From positions 1-51,504 of the forward strand of contig CAMXPV010000027.1 in the NCBI GenBank assembly GCA_947245585.1: DNA of 51,504 bases, in the 5' to 3' direction. Shown here in pieces: positions 8,962 through 17,870 of this stretch. The translations under genes and the position numbers were made by a program. This stretch comes from an uncultured Lachnospiraceae bacterium (GTDB taxonomy: Bacteria > Bacillota > Clostridia > Lachnospirales > Lachnospiraceae). Under the pieces are notes generated by a model. That model searched no databases, was not told the origin of the DNA, and saw only the letters and a list, made by a program, of their open reading frames with translations. How positions within the stretch are numbered: the stretch's first letter is position 1; each line of letters begins with the position of its first letter.

Positions 8962-9630
8962 CTATCTGAAATAGCTGAGTTTCCGTTCGATATAGTTAAA
9001 CAGCAGCGTTAAAATACCTACAAACAACAGATAAAATACACCGGTATAGAAGAGCGGCCATGTGAGGCCGTCGCTCTTCATGAAGGAATATCCTGCAAAG
9101 GTCAGCTCATAAGCGGCTATGATACGCGCCAAAGAGGTATCCTTTACCAGCGTAATGATTTCGTTGGACATAGGCGGCACCACCCGCTTCACCATCTGTA
9201 AGAGGGTAACCTTAAAAAAGATCTGGCTCTTTGTCATGCCAAGTACTTCTCCCGCTTCTCTCTGTCCCACGGGAACGCCCTCGATGCCGCCCCGGAAAAT
9301 CACGGAAAAATAGCAGGCATAATTGATACTGAAAGCCACCACTGTGGCCGTGATCCGCCCGGTTTCGCTGCCGCTCCAGATGTTATGCCCAAGCCACAGG
9401 CCCGGGCCGTAAAAAATAATAATCAACTGTAACATCAACGGCGTGCCGCGTATAATCCATACCAACGTCTGTATCAATCCCCGCAGCGCTCTCCATCGGC
9501 TGATCTCACCGAAGGCGAGAATCAAGCCTAGCGGCAGAGAAAAAAGCAAGGTAAATATAAAAATCTGAAAAGTGGTCAAAAGACCATCTAGCAACGCCTG
9601 TGTGACACTGTAAAACATCGTTCCCTCCAT
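8962..9630 (-). CDS. Polar amino-acid ABC transporter permease
   Basis: The 222-residue inner-membrane subunit belongs to the HisM/GlnP family. It has about five membrane segments, the N-terminal LLDGLLTTFQIFIFTLLF typical of the family, and the EAA cytoplasmic loop (GQREAGEVLGMTKSQIFFKV) that docks on the ATPase. A second start at 9618 has its own GGAGGG four bases upstream, so the true start could be four codons later. It lies between the circularly permuted binding protein (36 bp gap) and the ATPase (15 bp gap). Confidence 0.92.
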   Translation of the reverse strand: MEGTMFYSVTQALLDGLLTTFQIFIFTLLFSLPLGLILAFGEISRWRALRGLIQTLVWIIRGTPLMLQLIIIFYGPGLWLGHNIWSGSETGRITATVVAFSINYACYFSVIFRGGIEGVPVGQREAGEVLGMTKSQIFFKVTLLQMVKRVVPPMSNEIITLVKDTSLARIIAAYELTFAGYSFMKSDGLTWPLFYTGVFYLLFVGILTLLFNYIERKLSYFR

Positions 9631-9666
9631 GTCCGGCTCCCATTACCGCAAACAATGATTGTTCTC

Positions 9667-10470
9667 CTACTTTGCCGGCACCACAACCACCTGCGCGTTG
9701 TTGCAGTACGCACCGGTGCACTCCATAGCGTTTTTCACCTCGTCAGTCAATGTCATACCGTTCCAAACCACGTCGATATTCTTGGAATCCAACTCCATAA
9801 TCTTGTTGTCCCAGTCAATCACCACGAACTGCGCTTCCACACCAAGCTTATCCGCTACCACACGGGCCATGTCTGCGTCAAAACCGACCCACTCTCCGGA
9901 AGCATCCTTGTAATCCATGGGCTCAAATTCGGTGATACCCACAATCAGCGTGCCCTTGTCCTGAATATAGGCCACATCACTGTCGGAAGCGGAAGCCGTA
10001 AACTCCGAAGCCTTCTGCTCCACCAAAGCTTCCTGCACGCCGTAGGTCGTTGCAATCTCCTTCATGGAACCGTCCGCATAGCTTTCCGCAAACACAGAAT
10101 TAATAAAAGAAGCCAGATCAGAACCCTTGCGGCAGCCTACGCCGTATTCTTCCGTGGTCAGTTCATCCGTATGTATCAAACTCGGGTAACTGGTTCCCTC
10201 CCCGATCATGGCACCCGCCATCAACAGATCAATGATCGCCGCATCCGATGTGCCGGAGGCCACCTCCATCAACGCATCCGCCTGAGAGGCCACCGCATTT
10301 GTCCGAAATCCTTTCTCCTGGGCAACCGCCTCCCCTGCGGAACCGGTCTCCACCGCATACACCATATCCTTGCCTGCGGAGTCGGACGCTCCGTCAGAAC
10401 CGCCGCAGCCGGTGAGAACCCCGCCGATTGTCATAGACACCGCCAACAACATTACCAATTTCTTTTTCAT
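9667..10470 (-). CDS. Circularly permuted SBP_bac_3-type substrate-binding lipoprotein
   Basis: The 267-residue lipoprotein (lipobox LTGC, Cys22) carries the two halves of a polar amino-acid binding protein in reversed order. Residues about 37-146 match the usual C-terminal half: AVETGSAGEA, SDAAIIDLLMAGAM, EEYGVGCRKGSDL, then the final helix ending MKEIATTYG. After a linker (147-165), residues 166-267 match the usual N-terminal half: GTLIVGITEFEPMDYKD, GFDADMARVVADKLG, NIDVVWNGMTLTDE and AQVVVVP, where the chain stops. The binding protein at 16309-17082 has the same elements in normal order, which makes the swap easy to see. The reading frame and signal peptide are intact and the gene sits in a complete ABC operon, so it is probably functional. 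Ligand unknown. Confidence 0.85.
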   Translation of the reverse strand: MKKKLVMLLAVSMTIGGVLTGCGGSDGASDSAGKDMVYAVETGSAGEAVAQEKGFRTNAVASQADALMEVASGTSDAAIIDLLMAGAMIGEGTSYPSLIHTDELTTEEYGVGCRKGSDLASFINSVFAESYADGSMKEIATTYGVQEALVEQKASEFTASASDSDVAYIQDKGTLIVGITEFEPMDYKDASGEWVGFDADMARVVADKLGVEAQFVVIDWDNKIMELDSKNIDVVWNGMTLTDEVKNAMECTGAYCNNAQVVVVPAK

Positions 10471-10490
10471 AATAATCTCCTCCTAAAATA

Positions 10491-11714
10491 TTAGTATTTG
10501 ATTTCCTTCCCTTCCAGTCTCCACTGTCTGAATTCTGCCGAAGCAGACAACAGCAGATCGGAAGAAGAGTTAAGCGCCGTCTCCACGGAATCCTGAATCA
10601 CGCCGATGATAAAGCCTACCGCCACCACCTGCATGGAAACGGAATCCGGAATGCCAAACAGGGAACAGGCAAGCGGAATTAACAGCAGAGAGCCGCCCGC
10701 CACACCGGAAGCGCCACAGGCCGAAAGAGCTGCCAACAGACTTAATACAATCGCCGTCGGAATATCCACATTGATACCCATGGTAAACGCCGTCGCCATG
10801 GTCATAACCGTGATCGTGATCGCCGCACCATCCATATTGATCGTCGCGCCAAGAGGGATCGTCACGGAATAGGTATCCTTGTCCAGTCCCATCTCCTCGC
10901 AAATCTTCATATTGACGGGAATATTCGCCGCCGAGCTTCTGGTAAAGAAAGCCGTAATCGCGCTCTCCTTTAAACACTTAAAGATCAGTGGATAAGGATT
11001 TTTACGAATACACCAGTATACCAGAATCGGATTGGTCACAAAGTAGATAAAGAGCATACAGCCCACAAGCAGAATTAAAAGCTTTCCGTACACGGTAAAC
11101 GCTTCCAGGCCGCTGGTTGTCACACTGGTGTAAACCAAACCCAGCACACCGAAGGGCGCAAGGTTGATAATAACCACAACCACTTTGGAGATCGCCGTCG
11201 AAATGTCTCCCAGAGATTTTTTGGTCGCCTCCGACGCGCCGCGGAACGCCACACCGAGAAGCACCGCCCAGGCAAGAATGCCCACATAGTTTGCATCCAC
11301 CAGAGAGGACACCGGGTTTTGTACCACATTCATCAGCAAAGTGCTCAACACCGCCACAATGCCGTCAGGCGCCGCCGCGCCCTCCGCTGCATCCGTAAGC
11401 ACCATCTGCACCGGGAAAATCATACTGGCAAATACTGCGATCACCGCAGCAAGCACCGTACTGAACATATACAGAATAATGACGGTACGAATCACGCCTC
11501 CATGAGATTTTCCCGCATTGCAGAGCGCGCTCATTACCAAAAAGAACACCAAAAGCGGTGCTATTCCCTTGAGGGCTCCCACAAACACATCTCCCAAAAT
11601 ACCGATGCCCGAAGCCCCCGGCACCGCCAACGCCAAAACGGAGCCGATGATCAATCCCACAACAATTCTTTTGACAAGGCTTATCCCTGTCCATTTCTCC
11701 CACACTTTTTTCAT
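10491..11714 (-). CDS. sstT: SstT-like serine/threonine:Na+ symporter
   Basis: The 407-residue protein is a dicarboxylate/amino acid:cation symporter (DAACS) family member and resembles SstT along its length, including the opening VKRIVVGLIIGSVLAL, the FTRSSAANIPVN hairpin that replaces the SSS motif, the NMDGAAITI segment and the ACGASGVAGGSLLLIPLA hairpin. It should import Ser/Thr with Na+. GGAGG lies upstream of the ATG. It leads a four-gene operon with the circularly permuted ABC importer (20 bp to the next start), an unusual pairing of primary and secondary transporters. Confidence 0.9.
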   Translation of the reverse strand: MKKVWEKWTGISLVKRIVVGLIIGSVLALAVPGASGIGILGDVFVGALKGIAPLLVFFLVMSALCNAGKSHGGVIRTVIILYMFSTVLAAVIAVFASMIFPVQMVLTDAAEGAAAPDGIVAVLSTLLMNVVQNPVSSLVDANYVGILAWAVLLGVAFRGASEATKKSLGDISTAISKVVVVIINLAPFGVLGLVYTSVTTSGLEAFTVYGKLLILLVGCMLFIYFVTNPILVYWCIRKNPYPLIFKCLKESAITAFFTRSSAANIPVNMKICEEMGLDKDTYSVTIPLGATINMDGAAITITVMTMATAFTMGINVDIPTAIVLSLLAALSACGASGVAGGSLLLIPLACSLFGIPDSVSMQVVAVGFIIGVIQDSVETALNSSSDLLLSASAEFRQWRLEGKEIKY

Positions 11715-11751
11715 AAGTTACCTCCATGCCTAAGCTGTCAGTTACTTTACT

Positions 11752-11781
11752 ATACTACTACGAGAAAGCATACCGCGTCAA
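11752..11781 (-). promoter_or_regulatory. Putative promoter of the sstT-ABC operon
   Basis: Minus-strand TTGACG (11776-11781), an 18-base spacer and TAGTAT (11752-11757) lie 38 bases upstream of sstT. A second overlapping TATAGT is three bases further downstream. Confidence 0.5.
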
Positions 11782-11829
11782 GTTAGCTGTGTATAAAGAA
11801 CTTTTGGGGACTGTCACATAAAATTTTAT

Positions 11830-11858
11830 TTGCTAGGGATATCTGATCGGGATATAAT
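11830..11858 (+). promoter_or_regulatory. Putative promoter of the paralog-carboxypeptidase operon
   Basis: TTGCTA (11830-11835), a 17-base spacer and a consensus TATAAT (11853-11858) lie 52 bases upstream of the ATG at 11911. Confidence 0.65.
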
Positions 11859-11910
11859 ATATGTCACAATGAGAACTCAGACGGAAATCCACAAATAAGG
11901 AATATCCGAA

Positions 11911-13455
11911 ATGAAAAACTTCAAAACTGCATTTTTATCCGCACTAACGTTATGCCTGTGCCTGTTTCTCACGATCCGGTGCGGCCTGTACGCGGAACAA
12001 AACAGAGCTTTAACCGAAGAAAACGAGGCCCTTTCCACCGACCTTTCCGACAAAGAACAGGCCCTTACTGACAACAAACAAACCGTTGCAGAAATGACGC
12101 AGGAAACGGAAACCGAATCCGGCTTTCTCAAAAAGAACGGCCTCTATCTGATCGACGATGTACGTCAGCTATGGGCATTACAGAAGCTGATTGCCACAGG
12201 CGGGGAAATGGAACCGGGCGTGCCTGCCGCATCGGCCTCCTACCGGCTGCGAAACGATATAGAGTTCTATTCCGATCCCGTACCTCTGTTTTATCTGGGA
12301 ACGGAGGAAATGCCCTTTCGCGGCAGCTTTGACGGAGACGGCCATCGGATCAGAGGATATTTCCCTTTGATATACGGCGTTGATTATACGGGACCCATGT
12401 TCCATACGGATAAAAGCGCCAAAATTGAAAATCTGTATATTGACGATCAAAGAGACAATTTAACAGGCAGGACCGTCAGTATAGAACTGACCGAACAATG
12501 GGAAGTTGCGGAAGCGGAACGCCATCTGCCGGATTTTCCCATCTGCAATATTGCAACGGAAATAAGCGATTGGGATCTTGACGCACGACAAATAGCCGAA
12601 AAGATGCACAAACACTGGGAAAAACTTCTCGCGCAGGAGGACGGTTATGACTGTTCTGTCAGCATGACCTTCTATCCGAGATCGGAGGATTTCGAGGAAA
12701 CGCCGGCAGTTTGCGACACAAATGACCACGGGACATACATCCAGGAACTCAAAACCGCTCTTCTTACGCTGGCCGGAGCAGAATATACCGACGTGATAGA
12801 AGAAATCCTGGAACAGGAGGAAGGCTATCTGTGGTTTCTCCGATTGGAACGGATTGAAGGTTTGATCTGCTGTACCTTTGAGATCGGAAGGCCGACCGGA
12901 CTAACCGGCAGCTTTGATGAACATTATTACCTGATTACGGAGGGACTGTGGGAAGGAAAAGAGGTTTCGCGTCAATGTTTCCGCATCCCCTATATTGACG
13001 GAGCGTGGTATCATATTGGAACAACCTCCTCCTATCAGGTGCAGCGGGAAGACATTGATTTTGACAGCAGACAGGATCTGCTGATCCATGAGGGATTTTC
13101 CGGCGGAAGCGGCGGCCACTGGAACGACTACCACGCTCTGGTCTGGAAGGATGATATCGGACAGTTTTCCTATTTTCCCTCCTTTCCCGCACAGGTAAGC
13201 GCTCTGGACTTTAACCGGCGCAGAGTCATATTTCACACAAGCACAGGGTGGGATTCGGAAACCGTTTCTGTCTATGAAATCGTAAACGGCGAGTACATAT
13301 GCACAAAGGAATTGGTCTGTCAGCGAAACAGCGACGGCACTGTAAATGAATTGTTCTATTACGAAATGGGAGAATTGGTACAAACCCACAGGCTGTCAGA
13401 CTTGGATGAAAGGGAGACGCTGTACCCGGATATGAATTACTGGCTAAAGGGATAA
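11911..13455 (+). CDS. Exported or membrane-anchored protein of unknown function, tandem paralog A
   Basis: The 514-residue product has a hydrophobic N-terminal segment (about 7-27) that may anchor it, then a short heptad-like Glu/Lys/Gln-rich stretch (about 28-65). Near residues 130-150 there is FRGSFDGDGHRIRGYFPL, which resembles a GLUG-type turn of beta-helix proteins. Near residue 385 DSRQDLLIHEG, followed by GGSGGHW, looks like a calcium-loop-like motif. I recognise no enzyme motif. It shares a promoter and operon with its paralog (43 bp gap) and a D,D-carboxypeptidase, which suggests a cell-envelope role. The upstream AAGGA is weak, but the start is supported by its paralog. Confidence 0.75.
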   Translation: MKNFKTAFLSALTLCLCLFLTIRCGLYAEQNRALTEENEALSTDLSDKEQALTDNKQTVAEMTQETETESGFLKKNGLYLIDDVRQLWALQKLIATGGEMEPGVPAASASYRLRNDIEFYSDPVPLFYLGTEEMPFRGSFDGDGHRIRGYFPLIYGVDYTGPMFHTDKSAKIENLYIDDQRDNLTGRTVSIELTEQWEVAEAERHLPDFPICNIATEISDWDLDARQIAEKMHKHWEKLLAQEDGYDCSVSMTFYPRSEDFEETPAVCDTNDHGTYIQELKTALLTLAGAEYTDVIEEILEQEEGYLWFLRLERIEGLICCTFEIGRPTGLTGSFDEHYYLITEGLWEGKEVSRQCFRIPYIDGAWYHIGTTSSYQVQREDIDFDSRQDLLIHEGFSGGSGGHWNDYHALVWKDDIGQFSYFPSFPAQVSALDFNRRRVIFHTSTGWDSETVSVYEIVNGEYICTKELVCQRNSDGTVNELFYYEMGELVQTHRLSDLDERETLYPDMNYWLKG

Positions 13456-13498
13456 AAGTCATCACCTTTCCAATTAACACAAATGAGGAAAATCCGAA

Positions 13499-15037
13499 AT
13501 GAAAAACTTTAAAACTGCATTTTTATCCGCATTAACGCTATGCCTGTTTCTGTTTCTCACGATCCGGTGCGGCCTGTACGCGGAACAAAGCAGAGCTTTA
13601 ACCGCAGAAAACGAGGCCCTTTCCACCGACCTTTCTGACAAAGAACAGGCCCTTACTGCCAACAAACAGACCATCAGGGAAAAGACACAGGAAATAGAAG
13701 ATTTGCAGGCACAGCTTGCAGAAGCCGCCTCCGGCGAAGAAGCGGAAACAGAAAGAGAATTTTTGAAAAAGGATGTCGTCTATTTGATTGATACCAAAGA
13801 TCAGCTATGGGACGTAGAACGATATATCAACCAGGATATGGAAATCGAACCGGGCGTGCCCGCCGTTTCCGCTTCCTACCGTTTGCGAGCCGATGTGGTT
13901 TTTTACCCTTACCAGTCGGTTTGTCTGGGGACGGAAGAAAACCCGTTCTGCGGCAGCTTTGACGGGGACGGCCATCTCGTGGACGGCGCATTTGAGCAGA
14001 TGGACGGCGCAAGCGTGCCGGAAGCCATGTTTTTTGCAGACAAATCGGCAAAAATTGAAAATCTGCATGTCATCAACCGCATGTATCATTATTTCCCTCT
14101 GTCCGAGCCTCGGGAATGTGACGAGTTGGACAGCCATCTGCCAAATTGTGAAAGCTCGCGGATACAGGCGGAAGTCTCCTCGTGGGGCCTTGACGTGCAG
14201 AAAACAGCCCAGGCATTGCGGACGCATTGGGAGCGAAATGCCCAAAAGGAAGGCGCTTATGTCAGCATGACTTTTTACCCGAAAGAGAAAGAAGCGCCTG
14301 CAGATGCAGATGCCTATATACAGAAAGTACACACGGCTCTCTGTACCTTGGCCGGAGCTGAGTATACGCAAATGATAGAGGAAGCCATGACGAAGGAAGA
14401 AGGGTATCTGTGGTTTGTCCGGTTGGAAAATGTAGGCGGACTGACCTGCTGTAGTTTTGAGATCGGCGAACCAACCTCCTACCTCCCTGTCCAGGAAGAC
14501 AATGTCTGCAACTATTACATTATTACAGACGGCAGCCGTGAAGGAAAACCGGTTCCGTCACGCTGTTTCACCGTCCCTTACACGTACAGTGAAACGCACA
14601 TAGGGCGCAATCTTTTATATTATTTGGAACAGGTCGATGTTAATTTTGATGGAGAACAGGATCTGCTGATCCACGAGGGGCACTCCAGCGGGAGCGGCGG
14701 AAGTTGGGGGCATTACCGGGCGCTGGTCTGGAATGATGCCGACGGGCAGTTTGCCTATTTCCCCTCTTTTCCGAAGATGGCAAGCAGTCTGGAATTTGAC
14801 CAAAAAAGAATTGTAGAGTTCGGGCAAATGGGGATATCTTACGAATATGTAATCGTGTATGGCATTGTCGACGGCGAATATCAGCCCACAAGGGAACTGA
14901 TCTGTCAGACAAATGCCGACGGCGTAACCGAGCTGCTCTATTATGAAATGGGAGAATTGGTGGAGACCCACAGGCTGTCCGACGAGGATAACAAAGAAGA
15001 TTTTTACCCTGATATGAATTACTGGCTGAAAGGATAG
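13499..15037 (+). CDS. Exported or membrane-anchored protein of unknown function, tandem paralog B
   Basis: The 512-residue paralog of the preceding gene has the same N-terminal hydrophobic segment, a longer coiled-coil-like region (to about residue 80, with QEIEDLQAQLAEAA), the turn FCGSFDGDGHLVDGAFEQ, and the C-terminal DGEQDLLIHEG, SGSGGSW and YPDMNYWLKG elements. GAGGA stands before the ATG. The middle third has diverged from copy A, with several short indels. The function is unknown; conserved ends with a variable centre suggest a shared scaffold with different ligands, which is inference. The carboxypeptidase gene starts 24 bp after its stop. Confidence 0.75.
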   Translation: MKNFKTAFLSALTLCLFLFLTIRCGLYAEQSRALTAENEALSTDLSDKEQALTANKQTIREKTQEIEDLQAQLAEAASGEEAETEREFLKKDVVYLIDTKDQLWDVERYINQDMEIEPGVPAVSASYRLRADVVFYPYQSVCLGTEENPFCGSFDGDGHLVDGAFEQMDGASVPEAMFFADKSAKIENLHVINRMYHYFPLSEPRECDELDSHLPNCESSRIQAEVSSWGLDVQKTAQALRTHWERNAQKEGAYVSMTFYPKEKEAPADADAYIQKVHTALCTLAGAEYTQMIEEAMTKEEGYLWFVRLENVGGLTCCSFEIGEPTSYLPVQEDNVCNYYIITDGSREGKPVPSRCFTVPYTYSETHIGRNLLYYLEQVDVNFDGEQDLLIHEGHSSGSGGSWGHYRALVWNDADGQFAYFPSFPKMASSLEFDQKRIVEFGQMGISYEYVIVYGIVDGEYQPTRELICQTNADGVTELLYYEMGELVETHRLSDEDNKEDFYPDMNYWLKG

Positions 15038-15061
15038 CGCAAAGGACAAAAGGTAGCGACT

Positions 15062-16249
15062 ATGGAACCATATTTTGATGAACAGGAAGAAGACCGGGAA
15101 TTTCTTGCCCGCTGTGAAGAAAGACGGCGCAGGCGGCTTGAACGGCAGAGACGTTTAAGACGGCAGCGTCTGATCAAAAGATATGTGTGCCTCGGCATAC
15201 TCGCCGTGCTGATCATCTCTGTCTCTTTTGCCCTGCGGTCCTGCAAAAAAACAGAACCGGAAGCAGCCCTGGAAATACAGCCGATGGAAAGCCCGTCCCC
15301 CACCGACATGCCCATGGAAGAAATAGGGGAAACACTGAGAAAAGCGAGAGAGGAAGCCGGGATCGCAGATTCCGCGGAAACGGAGGAAGACCCTTCCGAA
15401 CAGGAAGAGGAACATCCCTTGTATCAATTCGCTGACACCGAAGACACCGTCCCCATCACTAGCGCGGAAGTCATCAGCACAAACGCCATTCTGGTAGACG
15501 AAAACGCAAACGTTGTCGTCGCCTCCAAGGGATCGAAACAGCGAATCTATCCCGCCTCCATGACAAAAGTGCTGACGGTGCTTGTGGCGGCGGAGCAGAT
15601 CACGGAAGAAGACCTGGACGACACTTTCACGATGACTTTGGAAATCACAGACTATGCCTACGTCAACGACTGCAGCACCGTTGGCTTTGTGGATGGGGAA
15701 GAGGTGCCCGTGCGCGATCTGTTTTACGGCACCGTGCTGCCCTCCGGCGGGGACGCGGCACTGGGACTTGCAACCTATATCTCAGGCTCCCACGAAGCCT
15801 TTGTCGGGCAGATGAACGCGAAGCTGGAGGAATTAGGCATTGCAGACAGCGCCCATTTCACCAATTGTATCGGCCTTTACGACGACAACCACTACTGCAC
15901 GGCTTATGACATGGCTGTCATAATGAAGGCCGCCATGCAGAATGACCTGTGCAGAGAAATTTTATCCGCCCATACGTATACCACCACTCCCACCGAGGAA
16001 CATCCCGACGGGATTCCCATCTCCAACTGGTTTTTACGGAAAATTGAGGACAAGGATATGGGCGGCGAAGTGCTCTGCGGCAAAACGGGATATGTGGTGC
16101 AGTCTAAAAACTGTGCGGTAAGCTACAGCCAAATCAACGGCACAACCTATATCTGTGTCACTACCGGCGCCACCAACAATTGGCGGTGTATTTACGACCA
16201 TGTGGAAATTTATAACAGATATGTACCTGCAAAGACAACAACGGCGTGA
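15062..16249 (+). CDS. Membrane-anchored serine D-alanyl-D-alanine carboxypeptidase (peptidase S11)
   Basis: This 395-residue penicillin-binding protein of the DacA/S11 family trims the terminal D-Ala of peptidoglycan stem peptides outside the membrane. All three active-site motifs are visible: SMTK (Ser166-Lys169), SGG (228-230, in place of SGN/SxN) and KTG (341-343). The N-terminus is unusual: a 40-residue highly charged cytoplasmic tail with an Arg cluster (residues 21-40), then one membrane span (about 41-58) and an acidic linker to residue 130, so it is a type II membrane protein rather than a secreted DacA. It is the last gene of the paralog operon; its stop codon lies inside a terminator-like stem. 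Confidence 0.9.
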   Translation: MEPYFDEQEEDREFLARCEERRRRRLERQRRLRRQRLIKRYVCLGILAVLIISVSFALRSCKKTEPEAALEIQPMESPSPTDMPMEEIGETLRKAREEAGIADSAETEEDPSEQEEEHPLYQFADTEDTVPITSAEVISTNAILVDENANVVVASKGSKQRIYPASMTKVLTVLVAAEQITEEDLDDTFTMTLEITDYAYVNDCSTVGFVDGEEVPVRDLFYGTVLPSGGDAALGLATYISGSHEAFVGQMNAKLEELGIADSAHFTNCIGLYDDNHYCTAYDMAVIMKAAMQNDLCREILSAHTYTTTPTEEHPDGIPISNWFLRKIEDKDMGGEVLCGKTGYVVQSKNCAVSYSQINGTTYICVTTGATNNWRCIYDHVEIYNRYVPAKTTTA

Positions 16250-16262
16250 CCAACGTCACGCC
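16243..16262 (+). terminator. Terminator-like hairpin at the end of the carboxypeptidase gene
   Basis: GGCGTGAC-CAAC-GTCACGCC is a perfect 8-bp stem that contains the TGA stop. It is followed only by a weak T-rich tract (GATTTCTTTC), so termination may be partial. Confidence 0.55.
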
Positions 16263-16308
16263 GCCTGATTTCTTTCATCATGATACCTCTCAGCTTACTG
16301 TGGAATAT

Positions 16309-17082
16309 TTATTCCGCTGTCGCTTCCTCGGTGTACTTCACAGCCAGTTCGTTGACCGTGCCGTCCGCAAGCATCTTCTCGATGGATTTATTGATCTTGT
16401 CAAGCAGTTCGGTATTGCCCTTCTGCACCGCAATCGCGTACTCCTCAGCCTCAAACGCACTGGGGTCTTCCACGATCTTTAATCCCTCGTTGTCACTTAC
16501 ATACTTCTGTGCCGTTGCGGAGTCGAGCACAACCACGTCACACTTACCGTTGGCTAACTCCATGACAGCCTCCGTGCCCTTCTTGAAAGCCTCGTAGTCA
16601 TAACCCATATTCTGCACACATACCTCGCCGGTGTACCCTTGGATCACACAGATCTTTTTGTCAGCCATGTCAGCTGCGGCGGCAATATCGGAATCTTCCT
16701 TCACGATCATTACCTGCGTAGCCGTGTAGTAAGGAGTGGAGAAGTCCACTGTCTCACGCCTCTCATCGGTGGCGGTCATACCTGCGATCACCGCGTCAAT
16801 CTGTCCGTTCTGGAGCGCTACCAGAAGGGAGTCGAACTCCATGCTCTCCATGGCAACGGTCATGCCGTTCTCATCCGCAATCTGCTTGGCGATCGCCATG
16901 TCAATGCCGTCGAACTCGCCGATTACGCCGTTTGAAGTAACGTACTCAAAAGGCGGAAACTCCGGGTTTGTTCCAAACGTGAGGGTATCCCCCTTTGCGG
17001 AACCGCCGCCGCAGGCCGTCAGCACACATGCCGTCATAGCCATGGCAAGCGTCATTGCCAGTAACTTTGTTGCTTTTTTCAT
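16309..17082 (-). CDS. Polar amino-acid ABC transporter substrate-binding lipoprotein
   Basis: The 257-residue SBP_bac_3 protein has a lipoprotein signal (LTAC, Cys24) and the normal lobe order: TLTFGTNPEFPPFEY, DAVIAGMTATDERRETVDFS, TQVMIV, then the C-lobe with CDVVVLDSATAQKY and EEYAIAVQKGNTELL. The region after NPEFPPFEY matches basic or polar amino-acid binders such as ArtJ/GlnH. Gene order (permease, ATPase, binding protein) and the ARG-box-like operator upstream make arginine or another basic amino acid a reasonable guess; it is not proven. Good AGGAGG before the start. Confidence 0.92.
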   Translation of the reverse strand: MKKATKLLAMTLAMAMTACVLTACGGGSAKGDTLTFGTNPEFPPFEYVTSNGVIGEFDGIDMAIAKQIADENGMTVAMESMEFDSLLVALQNGQIDAVIAGMTATDERRETVDFSTPYYTATQVMIVKEDSDIAAAADMADKKICVIQGYTGEVCVQNMGYDYEAFKKGTEAVMELANGKCDVVVLDSATAQKYVSDNEGLKIVEDPSAFEAEEYAIAVQKGNTELLDKINKSIEKMLADGTVNELAVKYTEEATAE

Positions 17083-17127
17083 AATCTTTTCCTCCTCGTT
17101 ATAAATGTATATTGTTTTGCCTTGCGG

Positions 17128-17850
17128 CTACAATACCTTGCTCAAAAAATTCTGCGTCCGCTCATTCTGCGGATGATTAAAAATTTCTTCCGGCGTCCCG
17201 CTCTCCATCACCACACCCTGATCTATGAAAAGCACACGGGAAGCCACCTCTCTCGCAAATCCCATCTCGTGGGTGACAATCACCATGGTCATGCCGGATC
17301 TCGCCAAATCCTTCATCACATCCAACACCTCGCCTACCATCTCCGGGTCAAGGGCCGACGTTGGCTCATCGAAAAGCATAATCTCCGGGTCCATGGCAAG
17401 CGCTCTCGCAATCGCCACCCTCTGCTTTTGTCCGCCGGAAAGCTGGGCCGGATAAGCGTTCGCCTTCTCCCCCAGATTCACCCGCTCCAAAAGCTCCTGT
17501 CCCCGCTTAACCGCCTGTTCCTTCGTCATTTTCTTAAGAAGTACAGGCGCCAGGGTGATATTCTCCATAATGGTCAGGTGGGGAAACAGGTTAAACTGTT
17601 GGAACACCATGCCCATCTTCTGCCGCACCTGATTCACGTTCACCTTGGGGGCTGTGATCAGCTCATCGTCCACATAGATTTCCCCCTCCGTGGCCGTCTC
17701 CAACAGATTCAGGCACCGCAAAAACGTACTCTTTCCGGAGCCGGAGGGCCCGATCACGACCACTACCTCGCCCTGTGTGATGTGCTCGTCAATCCCGCTC
17801 AAAACTTCCAGATCTTCAAATTTTTTATGTAGATTCTTTACTTTTATCAT
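17128..17850 (-). CDS. Polar amino-acid ABC transporter ATP-binding protein
   Basis: The 240-residue ATPase has Walker [11 protein letters not shown]-loop [11 protein letters not shown], signature [15 protein letters not shown], Walker [13 protein letters not shown] and the H-loop [11 protein letters not shown]. This is the canonical GlnQ/ArtP type that powers amino-acid uptake. It lies between the permease (20 bp) and the binding protein (45 bp) in one transcription unit. Confidence 0.95.
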   Translation of the reverse strand: MIKVKNLHKKFEDLEVLSGIDEHITQGEVVVVIGPSGSGKSTFLRCLNLLETATEGEIYVDDELITAPKVNVNQVRQKMGMVFQQFNLFPHLTIMENITLAPVLLKKMTKEQAVKRGQELLERVNLGEKANAYPAQLSGGQKQRVAIARALAMDPEIMLFDEPTSALDPEMVGEVLDVMKDLARSGMTMVIVTHEMGFAREVASRVLFIDQGVVMESGTPEEIFNHPQNERTQNFLSKVL

Positions 17851-17870
17851 AATTCTCTCTTCTCACACGG

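Larger units (their letters stand above)
11888..15037 (+). repeat. Tandem gene duplication (two paralogous genes)
   Basis: The 11911 and 13499 genes and about 20 bases before each start are homologous. The first 65 codons are nearly identical at DNA level. The copies then diverge through the middle and become similar again in the C-terminal third (DLLIHEG, GSGG, FPSFP, YEMGELV and the ending YPDMNYWLKG). Confidence 0.9.
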
